Below are positions 11,319 through 23,330 of a DNA stretch of 64,000 bases, piece after piece. Below the pieces are notes generated by a model. The model saw only the letters and a program-made list of their open reading frames with translations. It was not told where the DNA came from and made no database searches. Where the stretch lies: positions 9,347,493 through 9,411,492 of the forward strand of contig OU612071.1 of the NCBI GenBank assembly GCA_914767715.1, given 5' to 3'. Source of the DNA: Membranipora membranacea. Taxonomy: Eukaryota > Bryozoa > Gymnolaemata > Cheilostomatida > Membraniporidae. Positions within the stretch are counted from its first letter, which is position 1. Every line of letters starts with the position of its first letter. Position numbers and translations under genes: made by a program.

Positions 11319-12995
11319 TGTGACAGTCTCAAGGGAGTGCTTGTTTCTTGCCTTACCACGAATCAGACATAAGTTTATCATAAGTGAGTGCCTGACTATC
11401 ACATGCATTGGTCTTTGGGTAGCATTTAAATATTTATCTTATCTTCTGAAGTTTTGTGACATTAAGATAAAATTATAATTTTGGTTTTAAGTGGTTGAGC
11501 AAAGAGCAAGAGGAAACTCATATTTGCTTGTCAAATGAAAGGCACTCCGGAAAATTTCAGCCAAGATTCCAGCCAGAGCATATGTAACATGTAAACTTTT
11601 CTTTACCAATCTGAATGCATAAGATCCCACAAAAAACTAAAATATTTGTCTAATCTTCTGAAGTTTTGTGACATTATGTTACAGTTACAATTAATCTAAG
11701 TTTCAAGTGGTTGGGAAAAAGGCAAGGTGAAAATATTCCTATATGCATGACACATGAAGGCACTCTTGAACATTGCAGCAAAAATTCTAAAACACTTTTG
11801 ACATGAAAACTTTTGTTACAAATTTTCCGTGCTTGTTAAAAATTACAATTTTGAAAAAACTTTAAGCACTTTAATTTTCTAGAACGATGCAATTTCAATA
11901 TCCAAGAGTTAGGAAAGGACATGTTGGTTTTCATCTGTTATGGTTTTGTTTTTCACATTGAAGCTCTTTTGAGAGTAGTCTACACCAGTACTGTAATGAT
12001 GCTTTGTAAATTATGGCTTGGGAATTACCTTTATATGCTACCATGTAAAGCTATATTATGCATGATGCAGAATGGTGAATATTCTGAAATCTCAACTATG
12101 AATTGGGCTTACAGAAGGGTACTGCAGCAGTCTTGTCACACCACCTTTACCTTTTTTTTCAAAAGACAAGGGTTTGACATAAACGGAAGGGAATACAAAT
12201 AAATATTTAATCATCTTCACAGACATAGGGCCTCAAAATATTACTCATTATCCTTCGCCAGCTATGAGGCCACAGGTTGCCCACAGCTGGCCTAGTGGCT
12301 CTTGAGCGCTCCGAAAGCACACATCAATATCCAACACCACCTAGTATGCAGATAAGACCTTGATTCCCAGGGTATTTAGCAACCAGAGATCGAAGAGTTA
12401 TTTTGAAAATCTTGCAAACCTTACCAACCAATCATCAATCAAGCCTTTGCCACTGCTTCACCTTTATCAACATTTATCTTTTAGCATTTATTTGTTTCAT
12501 GACTCAAAATGTCCACAAATTCGTATAAATATTTCATCGCCAGTGCTGGTTTCTCATTGGATGTGTTTTATTTACACTTTTCATTATTAAATCTAGATAA
12601 GAAATCTTTTGGCAAGGCAAGGTCAGGTTTAAGCTGAAGAAGGAAGTACGCACTTAAATAATTCGGACCTAAGGACAAGCAGTCAGATATCTCGACCAAC
12701 TAGTCACGTAAGATCCTTATTCTGTGATATTCATCTGTAATTTTAACATATTTGATTTTTTTCTACAGATAGGCAACTGTCCAAGTCGGTGAAACACGTA
12801 CCAGCCAGTTTTCGCCTTCAAATCATAGTATCTACTTTTTGTGAAGCAATGCATGTGCGATTTTGGTGGTATTTTGGACAGGAATTGTTTCCATAACTAG
12901 ATTATTCAATGGTTGTGGGTTGATACTAATTGCTTTTGCTGCTATATTTATTGTTCTATCGAATAGGAGAACACTGCACACCCCAAGGCTGTCAC

Positions 12996-13161
12996 ATGGC
13001 GCACAGAAACAATAACGATGCTTACTCGGGGACAATAGATGACAATGCTGAACAAACCAATAGAGGAGAAGGGTTGGAACGTATATATGAGTCAGTATCA
13101 TGTAAACAGGAAACAGATGGAGGCGATCATGTGTATGCTGTCCCGGCCAGGCGGAGACAAG
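12996..13161 (+). CDS. Orphan Tyr-containing first exon, right copy
   Basis: The exon runs from ATG for 55 codons to a phase-1 donor (CAA G|gtaggt). The product begins MAHRNNNDAYSGTIDDN, has RIYESV in the middle and ends HVYAVPARRRQ. Three Tyr lie in acidic contexts. Relative to the left copy it has 7 extra codons in frame. Its length (166 nt) and Q-G phase-1 donor equal those of the receptor B tail exon (43,393-43,558), though residues outside that do not align well. It is probably a cytoplasmic-tail exon stranded by rearrangement. Expression is unknown. Confidence 0.45.
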
Positions 13162-13439
13162 GTAGGTCTGTGCTATAAAGTTATTTTATTATTCGTTTTT
13201 CCTACAGTGATAGAGAGTGGCATGAGTCATGACAAAATCTCAATAGAAATTATTTCTGCGGAAGGTCTCATGCAGGAAAGCTAAAATTTCCTCTTAAAAA
13301 TATGTTCTTACTGTTGTCCCTTTTTGTTCCGCAGGGGTCAGTTCTGGGTCCCTGATTGTTATTATTACATCTAGCCTAAAGGTTAGCCATTCACTCCAAG
13401 TTTTGAGTTCTATAACCAATTCCTCACTCAATGTTATTA

Positions 13440-13860
13440 TTTAGCTACTAAAGACATACCAGCTAGCCCGCACTTGACTCAGTCATCATGTAATTCTTAT
13501 TTAATTAGGAAATTAGACCATCAGAGCAGTGTGAACTTTTAGATGGGTTTCAATTGTAGGTCATGGCCGAGATTTGAGGAGTTAGCCTGCACTTGACTCA
13601 GTCATCATGTTATTCTTATTTAATCAGACAACACTAAACATGTGTAAATGTATTTTGTGGTCCTCCTTTCAACCCACAGTGTGGGTGTGTAACTTGGTAT
13701 GGACTTTTGTATCCTGAGCTAAATTAGACCATCAGAGCAGTGTGAAATATTAGATGGGTTTCAATTGCATGTCATGGGCGAGATTTCTCATCAAGATTTT
13801 AGGAGTTGCCCCCTGTCGCCGGCGAGAAAAGTTGACAGGGAATACCCTACTGTTTAACTT
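13440..13860. repeat. Right-arm duplicated block and conserved GC-rich patch
   Basis: Two copies of the 'gactcagtcatcatgt' block lie at about 13,474 and 13,597, the counterpart of the left-arm pair at 5.5 and 6.1 kb. The patch at 13,795-13,830 repeats the TCGCCGGCGA palindrome upstream of the decayed start exon at 14,012. Confidence 0.6.
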
Positions 13861-14011
13861 TAGAAATCTTGTATCTAGGGTTACCTAATGCTAAAATTGA
13901 TTCAACCATTAGAAAGAGAATAAAATTTCACATCTGTACTAACATGTTTCTAGGGTAACTCATAGATAAGTTAGTGTAGTATAAACATGTTGAACTGGGA
14001 GGAAGGATAAA

Positions 14012-14079
14012 TTTCACCATGTTGATAAGGATTTACAGCTTTTCTTTGCTGACAGTGATTCTGAAGCTCAGAGAGTGAG
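14012..14079 (+). pseudogene. piggyBac-derived gene, start exon, right copy, decayed
   Basis: The exon aligns to the left start exon (5,186-5,269) from FHHVDK onward and keeps the donor gtaagt. The ATG and the first codons are deleted, and a 4-nt deletion (GACT) in the acidic run shifts the frame. This copy cannot start translation as the left one does. Confidence 0.65.
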
Positions 14080-15443
14080 GTAAGTTGTCTAAACATATTT
14101 CAAGTGATATATTATTGCCATTTTCTCAGCATCCAATTTTAGGATGAGTTGAAATTGTAACTTATTTGTTGGACCCGATGTTTTATCCCAAAAGTGTTAG
14201 TCAACCACAAGTGTAGTAGGCTTTGAGTTAGTGAGTGGATGATAATACTATGGTCTATGGTCACTATATTAGACTCTAAACAGGCTGCATTTCTTGTAAC
14301 ATGATCTTATGTGACTAGAGACAATGTTACTTGGCTGGATCAAGGAGTAACAGCGTTGGTTGAATCTACGAGTGAGTAAGAGATGAGTTGACTAGTGGAC
14401 TTGTAGACTAAATGTTTCACTTGTCACCACTCACTCCCAGTTAGACATGCATTTCTCATTGCTTATTATGGCTGATCCTTACATTAACTTACTCTCTGCA
14501 TTGCTCACTCTGGATTGGTAGTCAATGAGCAAAATGCTTAGTAGCTGACTGAAGTCTCACACTCACTTTGGAATATGGTTGTGATGAATGTGGTCTTTTA
14601 GACACTAACAGTAGGCCTACTACAGTTTCTGACTGTGGATGACCCTGTTTTATTGCAATGATGAGGCAGTTGGCAAATTTTCTATCCACCGGCAAACTAG
14701 TTCATAACATATGTAGGCAATAGAAAACACCTATGCTCATTTGATGTATATGTCCTGTTGTTGATCATTCTTGTGAGTCTAAGATAGGAAAATGTATGGT
14801 GCATATAGTGAATGATCTTTCACAGTAAGCCTTTTTTATCCACCTTGTGAGTTGTTGATATTTGCTCAGTAGTCGGGACTAATAAATTATTCCTAATTTG
14901 GATGTCACATTGAGTACTCTAGTCTAAACTTCTGTAATGGCCTATTATAGAAGCAAGGGGAAGTGCGGTTATTGTAATACAAAATCGGCTGCAAAACTGG
15001 CCTTATTCTCCTCAAGACTATCAATGCCTAGTACCTAATATTTATTACCTATGAGGCCTATCGCTATTTCTCGTGAACTTCTTGAACAAAAACCATCAAA
15101 TTGGGCATTTGATACTGTTGCATCACTTCAGACCTAACACTCTTGATTTTGTTTGCTTTGCTCACTTTTGTGATAGAGTCATGGTCATGTCAGTTAGCGC
15201 TGTTTTGGTGTTTACATGTACAACCATTATATTTTTGAGTTTGGTATCAATTTTGGGCGACAAACATAGCATGATTATGTTCAATAAACAGCGTATAATA
15301 AATGGCTACCAGCAAGTCATTTTTCACCGACTCACTGTTACATGGTGTTCCAATTTCGGCACACAAATTTATTACTTCAACAATTTCACCATTATTTTTA
15401 CTTCACATCACGTGATTTCAAAAACGTATCTGATTTTTTGCAG

Positions 15444-15658
15444 CGTAACTATTTAGAGGAGTGTACAGAGGATCGAGGCAGTGACTCCGAGGATGAGAAG
15501 CTGATCTCAGATATCAAACAGAGTATTATACTGAGCAGATTCCTAACACCTCGTCAGACTCAAAGAGATCTCCAGCTGCTAAGAATTACACCCCTCCTGC
15601 TGAAGCTCTGTTCAGAAACCTGGTACCCAAGATTTTACACGCCCCAGGGACACCCAAG
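15444..15658 (+). pseudogene. piggyBac-derived gene, exon 2, right copy, frameshifted
   Basis: The acceptor (ttttttgcag) and donor (AAG|gtatgt) are good. The first part reads RNYLEECTEDRGSDSEDEK and SDIKQSIILSRFLTP. The exon is 215 nt where 216 is expected. A one-base loss near 15,563 leaves the SPAAKNYTPPAEAL segment in another frame, and that segment ends at the donor in phase 0. The lesions differ from those of the left copy, so the two decayed independently after the duplication. Confidence 0.72.
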
Positions 15659-15769
15659 GTATGTATGGGTTAGAATGATTACAACCGGATGATATTGAAA
15701 ATTAACTTTTACCCCTCATTTGATACCCTGTGTTTAGGCCAAAAAATGATAACATTGGTATACTATTTC

Positions 15770-16870
15770 ACTATAGATCTTTGGAATGAGTGATCGGCCA
15801 AATTCTCATGCGGAGTTATGTTATCTCCTGGCTCATGAATTGTCGGAAATGAATAAATTGCTTGCTACATATCATAATTGACTACATATTTCAGACCTTT
15901 TTTGGTGATGATATTGACTAGGTAAGTTAGTGTGGTGTGATTTAGAAATAGCACTGTGGTAACTGTGTCGCTTGCTCTGTTTTTTTGCTGTGCTAGATGT
16001 GCTTACTGCTTTGCCTGCTTGTGGTTGCAACTTGAGTATGCATGCTTGCTTGTTGGTCTGACATCTCTCATCTCACATCTAATTAATCTCACTCGAAGCG
16101 CTTTGGCTCCTTTATCGAGATGCAGTCGTGTATGAACAATTGTTTAAATTATCAGTAGCGAGGAAGAAAACCAGTTTGTCTACGAGATAAGAAAATAGTT
16201 AATTATGCTTTGATTCAAAGATCAATAGCTAGCTACTGCCAAGAGGAAAAAAATATAAATAAATAAATATTCACAGCACAGCTTCAGATGTTTTGAAGTA
16301 GAGTCAGTGATAAGTGCACGATGAGACATGATGCATTCTGGGAAAAAACTACAAGAAACTAATAATCCCAGCACCAAATTTTTTAAATACAATTTGCCAC
16401 TTTGGTTCATAACCATTATATCACCATGAGTTTGATTGCCTCTTGGTTCACAAAATTATCTGTCTGTTTATTATGACAAGAGTTCTGGACATGCAATGGC
16501 TTGTGATTGTTGTGTTGTCGTCAGTGCAATTATGCCAATACTAATCCGCCAGGCATTTGGTTTCTAAGGTCCCATTGTTGCTTGTACCAGAGTGATTGGA
16601 TATGTTTTGCATTTTGTTATAAGTACAATAACCCCTCTATATTCTGTCAGAATTTGGTGACCGAGTTTTGGCGTCCAATTGTTGCTACAGTACCTGTGTT
16701 ATTGGATTAGTTTTGCCTTTAGTTTACTGAACAATTACACCACCATAATCTGCCCAGAATTTGGTGACAAAGTTTCTGGCGTCTCATTGTTGCTATGTCT
16801 GAGTGGTTTGATAAGATTTGCATTTTGTTTTCAGTATAATTAGTCACCACTAATCTGCCAGCTCTTCACC
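15770..16870. other. Right-arm-specific segment with tandem repeat
   Basis: There is no counterpart at 3,170-3,360 in the left arm. From about 16,535 to 16,865 it holds roughly three degenerate units of 95-115 bp, marked by 'aatctgccagaatttggtg' variants and 'tttgcattttgtt'. I see no gene in it. Confidence 0.65.
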
Positions 16871-17130
16871 ACTGTGTTCCATAAAGTTCAAAATTACTTT
16901 AGACGGGACATTATAGCTACTCAAGAGTGTTATATAACTCTTATATAGAATGTTGTCCATAGAATGTAAAATATTCAATGTGATGTTTATTTTTGGCTTG
17001 AATTTGTTGCGTAGATCATTGGGGTAAATGTCCGAAAAAACCTAGATATAAGACACCTTAGCTTCGAGATACCTTAGCTACAAACTCTCCAAAATTATCA
17101 ATGTGTGATTGAAATTTTCTTCTGCTTCAG

Positions 17131-17220
17131 GCTGTGATTGAGACTGAAGGTGATATAGAGACTGATGGTGGTATAGAGTCCAGCCATGAAACGACAAATA
17201 GCGCTGATAGCACCTCCTCG
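17131..17220 (+). CDS. piggyBac-derived gene, exon 3, right copy
   Basis: This 30-codon phase 0-0 exon has acceptor tgcttcag and donor TCG|gttagt. It starts AVIETEGDIETDGGIE and ends TNSADSTSS. Compared with the left copies (32 codons), two separate deletions total 6 nt: the frame changes for a few codons and is then restored. The exon is acidic and low in complexity. Confidence 0.62.
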
Positions 17221-18041
17221 GTTAGTATACTGTCAAATAAGTGAGACACTCGTTGTATGCGCAACACTATAGTCACATTGCGCATTGTCGTAGCAACATA
17301 TAGCGTCATACATTTTACTGTTAGGGATGGGCTATGCTATCATTTTATCAAAATTTCAAATTGTTCAGTGGTCCTATGTGAAATCTGATTTCTATCGATT
17401 TAGTAATTGACTCAGCGAATGGTTTTGTGACAATTTCTTTTGCTGCCCCCCACCCACCCTCCCCTCCCCCAACTCATGAATAGTTGAAATTGGATCAGTA
17501 GTATGCTTACATGAATTGTTGCTGATTTTGATGTCACATGTATTCTAATCTAGACTTCTGTGGTGGCCTTCAGTGTAACCTGATGTATGATTTTTTGGTA
17601 TCATGGACGGCTCAGCGCATTGTTTTGAGGAGTCTTGTTTGAATTTGTGTTTGCATATAAATATCTCTGCAGAATGATATCACCAATAAATCCTGGTTTT
17701 AGGCTTAGTTTTTGCTGTCCCCCACCCTCCCCCTCCCCACAGCTTGTGATTAGTTGACAATATATCAGTAGTATGCATTCATGAATTGTTGCTGATTTTG
17801 ATGTCACATGTATTCTGATCTAGACTTGCGGAATGTTATCACCGGCATATCCTAGTGTAACCACGATTTTTCGATAGCAGAGTTAATTTATGGTGGGATA
17901 GTTATACATGTGCTGCTTCGGTATCACTGTTCTATGTCCACTTTTGTAAATTCTTATTTAACGACCCCCTCCCCCTATCCCCCTAATACCATTCTAATCA
18001 ATTTATTTTGTGTTCTAATGACAGTAAATCTTGCTTTGAAG

Positions 18042-18221
18042 GCCAAATCTAACAAGGCTTCTTGTAGTAGGAGGCTCATTCAGCCCAAGAAAAAGTCAAA
18101 ACAGGAGTCATTCAGTGATAGATCGGTAACAGTGAAGGCCAAGCCACTTCATACAACTACTGAAGGCCGAATGCTAAAAGCCCCATTACGCTTCCGAGAC
18201 ACTCAAGCAGCACCCAAGAAG
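18042..18221 (+). CDS. piggyBac-derived gene, exon 4, right copy
   Basis: This 60-codon open exon is phase 0-0, with acceptor ttgctttgaag and donor AAG|gtataa. It starts AKSNKASCSRRLIQPKKKSK, a Lys/Arg-rich run that could act as a nuclear localisation signal. The length matches the left copy exactly. It is followed by exon 5 at 18,621 outside the matched palindrome. Confidence 0.7.
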
Positions 18222-18620
18222 GTATAATTTCATTATCTTGATTGGTTTATCTTTTGTTGAATAATTCATTATTTTATTTATTCATTGCCCCTCAAGATGT
18301 ACAATATGCTCTGTCTTCGCAAGACGTTAGTAATTTGCCAGATCATAATATATGTATTTGCTTATTACCATTACAGCTTCCATGCTTTTCAACTTTTCAA
18401 CATCTATACCTATGCTTCCACTGCTGTTAGGGCATTTCTCCCTAGATCGATAAATTACGACTATAACATTCAAGATTTTAGGTAAAATGATCCATTTCCT
18501 AATAAATGGGTCTGTCAGCTTATCATGTATGGGTTCCACTCAAAGTTAATTTTATTCTGGGCATTTGACCATAGTACAAGAAGATATGAGGGATGCAGCT
18601 TTTCCATTTGATATTTCCAG

Positions 18621-18725
18621 GCTGCAGTTCCTGCACCTAGACGCTCGCTTATATCTAAACAATTTTCTGACCTTCCAACAGCTTCTGCTTACTCTAAAAA
18701 GCAAGCTGTGACCCCTAACACTCAG
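18621..18725 (+). CDS. piggyBac-derived gene, exon 5
   Basis: This 35-codon open exon has acceptor atatttccag and donor CAG|gtaaat, phase 0-0. The product reads AAVPAPRRSLISKQFSDL at its start and ends AVTPNTQ. It continues the Pro/Ser/Thr-rich, probably disordered N-terminal region. A left-arm equivalent would lie beyond base 1. Confidence 0.62.
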
Positions 18726-20825
18726 GTAAATATACTTATTGGCGTCCGATTTTCTGTTTACACAGAGTAGAGTTCTTCATTGTTTCCTTTGCCTTGTTAG
18801 CGGCCACTGGTTTTGGTTTTTTGGGTGGCCTTGTATTTCTCGGTATAGTATGAGTAGTTGTCTTCTGCCATTTTAGCTCTCATCTTAACTTTGAGCTTAG
18901 ACCTTTTCTCTCTTCCGTAGGCAAAAATCCCAAAAAACCAAAACCAGTGGCCGTGTGACAAGGCTTTTGTTTCCTATTGAACCACTTTGATCACATAGGG
19001 CATTTTTCATTTTGTTTAATTTATTCCGCCACTGTGAGACATCTATAACAGATAGTGGGTGTCTAAAAACCTGGTAAAGACGCCCAGACATTACTTGCAA
19101 AACATCATTAGTCACATGCCCTGTGTATTGGTTTAGTGCATTTAGTGCAGCTGTTGGCGACCTTGGGCCTTTTGACGCGCAGCCTTATTGGTAATCTATT
19201 GCATCTACTGTGGCCTTAGGCCTGTAAAATATATTATACACTGATTCCCATTTTGTTATGTGGATATCCAAATCTGCATAGCGCTCTGTGATAGTGGCCA
19301 TTCTGTATTATACATGTAGCTAAGCTTCCCAAGCCATTCTACACAAAATATTCAAACTGCAATGGAGCCAACTATTTTTCCAGCGCTTTTTTCCAAAATA
19401 ATCCTGAACGATTACCTTTGGACGTTGATTGCCTCTCATTTCACACACATTTACAAAAATTCCTCTCTTTGTCATACACATGGAACTCAAGGAAAACAGA
19501 TTTGTACATAACCAAATCAAAGCATGAGGTAGCATGACCTCGCACAATCTGAGAATATTAGATATACCAGTATTTTGTTGAGCTGATGTTTCTTGCGACA
19601 TGCCGCAGTTCTTATGAATAAAATTGTGACCCCTGTTCCAATTTTATGAATGAAAATATATTGCATCCTCTTGTTTTGAGCCTGCACAAAAAATGGCCTT
19701 TTTTCAGAAAAAGGTATCCAGCCCATGGTTTATTGTACGACATAACTAAATTTGAACTCTGAATATAACTGTTCCTCTCAATATTTACAGAGACATGAGG
19801 GCCTTAGCGAGGGCCAATGCTCGGAACTATTATAGTTATAAATATTTTAAAACTATAATGTTTCACAGTGCATTAAAACGCTATCATTGCCAATGGTTAA
19901 CATAAATGATTTTTTTTCTTTCCAATATTTCCAGTCCTGCTTCAGCTAAGCACACCAACTTTTGACCAAATCTTCTTAGCTACTTTCTCTTGTAGGGGAC
20001 TTTTTCGAGTTATTGACAAACTATGGAAAACATCTCTTAAGACTAAATTTCCATCTTTCCCGATTTTAGGGCTGAGCCAATACCAAAATCTTATTCTACT
20101 TATACCGTTCAAGTCACTCAAAACCCATTGATCATTGCTTGTATAGTTTTGGACGCTAATTTCAATAACCACCAATTATGGAAAAAGTCTCAAGTCCATT
20201 TTGTTTCAAAATGTAATACCAAAGGGAAAAATATCTTTTGCAATGCTCAGCCCTAATCTGGGGGGAAAATCACATTTAATTCACTGAGTTGTATTTACAG
20301 CCTCCGGTTCCGACCCCTTGGTCGATGCCTTCTTTGCTATCAGATCTAGCTATTTCACCGCCAATCACTCAGGCAACTCTGTGCAATATCATCTTTTTTG
20401 TTTAGCTCTACGACACATAAATTCTAGGTAATCGTGTTTGCTTGTGCTCGTCTCTGCATATTTGATTTTATCATACCACACTTCTTGTATAAATATTGTT
20501 GCATCACTATGCCCAAGTCAGATGCTGAAATTCTATCAAGAGCTTGCGTCTTAACTTAACTTTGGTCGCGGGCAGTCATATGATTCATTTATCTATATAG
20601 ATGATGCTGACTTAGGTTGGTTTGTTAATGGGAATCTGAAATAGCTTTGATAGTATAATAATATAACTTACATGTTTCATTCAAACTTTCCTACCTACGT
20701 CTACCAATATGGTCATCTGTCTGACTAACAATTGGTGCTGTTTCAACAACATCGGGGGGGGGGGGGTAATTTATTGACATATTTATTTGAAAAAAAATTA
20801 AAATGATTCTGTTTTCTTTTGACAG
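18726..20825. other. Intron before the transposase exon
   Basis: AT-rich sequence of about 2.1 kb ends with a 14-base G run at about 20,754-20,767 and the acceptor at 20,825. Inverted short matches near 18,800-18,960 ('ggccactggttttggttttt' variants on both strands) form a small foldback. I see no convincing gene. Its minus-strand reading frames do not resemble known domains. Confidence 0.5.
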
Positions 20826-22558
20826 ACACCTGCTCTCACTCCGAGACCAGAGACTATATCCGAGCCATCATCCCCACTGCCTCCATCCTTACCAGCGACG
20901 CCTCCTACACAACCGTCCGATAAACCAGCATCCAAAACTCTGCATCCGAACATCACAGTCAGTGACATTTTCAATGCTGTTTGGAGAGAGACATCCGATT
21001 GTCATCAGCAAGACACCTCCTGGCTCCCGCAACATCCCGGGAATAAGTGTAAGCTGGTCAATGAAGAACCAAATATGTCTCCGTATGATTTTTTTCCCTT
21101 TTTTCCCTCGAGCTTTATCAGACCATCGCTACTCACACTAATTTGTATGCTCAACAGTGGCTGGACAGTCATCAGCCATTGTTACCTAACAGTAGAGTGA
21201 AAATATGGCGTAAAACAACGGCTGATGAAATGAAAGCCTTCATCCCTATTGAGATAGCTATGGGTTTGACTGTAACTGCAAATCGCGCTGACAATTGGTC
21301 TCAGCATTGGCTTGTGGGTGGGAATTTTGGAAAAATTATGTCGGATAACCGCTACACTCTGTTGAAGATGTGCCTCCACTTTGCTGACAACAATGGTCAA
21401 AAACCGAAAGACCACCTTGGCTATGACCCTCTTTATAATAAGATCTGCACTGTGCTTGATAAGTGCAGTGCAAATTATCTCGAAAATATCATTCCTGGAA
21501 AAAAATTGGCTGTTGATGAAAGCATGCTGAAATACAAAGGCCGTCTGTAGTTTAAACAATATCTACCAATGAAGCCAGTGACTGGGGGAACAAGCTTTTT
21601 GCTCTGTGTGACTTTGAGACCGGTACTGTATTGAAATTCTTTTATATACTGGGAAAAGTTACAATGGGGAGTCTGGTGGGGCAACCAAAGACATTGTTAT
21701 TAAAATCTTTCAGAGCCCCTTCTCGGTAAAAGCCACATTGTCTACATGGCCAACTATTGCACTTCTACAGAGCTTGTTGCTGAGCTTAAGCTTGCCCACA
21801 CGGGGGCAACAGGTACAGTCAGGGCCAATCGGCGTAAGCTGCCCCCAAGCATCAAAACTGTATCTAATTCTTTGAAAAGGGGGAGGCAGCTTAATACTGG
21901 AGCACAGATCATATGACTGCATTTGCTTGGCATGATGTCAAACGTGTTCATGTCATATCATCCATTGACAACATCGGTACCACTAGGACACAAATCCGCT
22001 CGGGAAAAGAACCCACTGGCTTTATGAATGTTGATAAACCATCCTCTATAGTGGATTATAATAAATTCATGGCGGATATAGATATATTTGATCAACTAGC
22101 TAGTTATAATAAGTAACCCCTTAGGTCCTACAAGTGGTACCAAGTAATTTATCACTTTTGTATTGAGGCGGCCCAAGTCAATGGCTTTTTGCAAGGGGAA
22201 AGACTCTCAGTTGAGAAAATTCCGCTCGGATGTAATTGATTCCCTCCTTCAGACAGGTGATTACACCCCATTCACCCAATCACGTAAAATAACTCCTAAT
22301 GTTGAGCCAGCACTTCGCTGTAAAACTAGATATTTCCCTGCTAGGTATGAGAACCCTAAACATTACCCTGACTGCAAAGCTTGCTCTGATATAAAGAATG
22401 GCAAGCGGCGCCAAACCCACTTTTACTGTAAGACCGCAATGTGCCCCTTTGCCCCGATAAGTGTTTTGAGGCCTACCACACTAGGAAGAATTATAGGAGG
22501 GTGTGTCAAGATAAGGCATGATCATGGTCGACATCGGGTCAGAATGTTTCATTTGTGA
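20826..22558 (+). pseudogene. piggyBac (PGBD-type) transposase, frameshifted
   Basis: The exon starts after ttttgacag with a Pro-rich linker (TPALTPRPETISEPSS). The transposase core follows in several frames: a shift near 21,120, an open stretch at 21,143-21,550 ending AVDESMLKYKGRL with the first catalytic Asp, an immediate stop, then further shifts. The second catalytic position reads YMANY where the family has Y-x-DN, so that Asp is Ala. DYNKFMADIDIFDQ keeps the third Asp. The last part (22,163-22,558) has the C-terminal Cys-rich zinc-binding domain. The linker, core and Cys-rich tail are recognisable, but the gene is dead. The product would have been a DDE transposase acting on DNA in the nucleus. 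Confidence 0.88.
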
Positions 22559-22719
22559 TTTATTTACCGTGTCCCGCACTCCGTCCGTTATTGTGCTCCA
22601 GTATGGTATCTCCGATTGTCCTGAAACCTTTTTTATTCCCATTTTTTTCATATGTACGATTTCAGCTCTAAATTCTATTCCGTCCGTGTAGACATTTTGC
22701 TTCCATTCTTTGCCCAAGC

Positions 22720-23330
22720 CAATCTCCTCTAAATTTTTCTTTTTTTTTCAATCAAGCTTTTCTCAGAGTCCCTCTTTTTTATATACAGCATCGGTATTTT
22801 TCAGAGTCAACTTCAAAGTATGACATTTTGATATAGTCGATCCTTCCAAAACTATTCTCTTTTTCCAATAAAGAATTGAGCTATCACCGAGTCCACTTCA
22901 GTTTATCATTTAACTTTGAGTCAATCTCTCTAAATTTATCCCTTATGTTGTACTGACTCAAGATTTTCCAGAGCTGCCTTCCATTTATGACAAGTTTTGA
23001 TAGAGTCAAACTCTCAACAATCTCCCATTTTTTGATCCAATTTTTTCCAGACTCAATGTCTCAAAATCATCCCTTTTTTCACAATTCACCAATTTAAGTT
23101 GCCAAGTACACTTCAATTTATGGCATCCTTTGATAGTGCCAAACTCTAAAAATTGTCATTTATTCAATGCATCATCAATACTACCCACTTCAAAATATAA
23201 AATTATTTTATTGTTTGCGTCAATATTATCAAAATTCTCTCTTTTTCGGGTTATCTGCTGGTTCCTGTCCCTATTTCCTCATTGTTTCATCTATTTTTTT
23301 AAACAAGCTTATGCGCCTTGATTGCTGACC
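22720..23330. repeat. T-rich degenerate tandem repeat
   Basis: Units of about 80 bp carry variants of 'acttcaatttatgacattttgatagagtca', for example near 22,811, 22,896, 22,979, 23,110 and 23,190. The array begins just 3' of the transposase. It could be subterminal repeat of a piggyBac-type element or an unrelated decayed satellite. Confidence 0.55.

Larger units (their letters stand above)
11319..18410. repeat. Right arm of giant imperfect palindrome
   Basis: The arm is the reverse complement of the left arm. The order of shared blocks is kept, but several left-arm insertions are absent here: the foldback element, the 1.27-kb TIR element and the 126-bp duplication. It has its own insertion of about 1 kb near 15.77-16.87 kb. 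The matched edge at 18,410 is set only by where the window begins on the left, so homology may run further right. Exon copies here are on the + strand and lead into the transposase at 20.8 kb. Confidence 0.92.
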
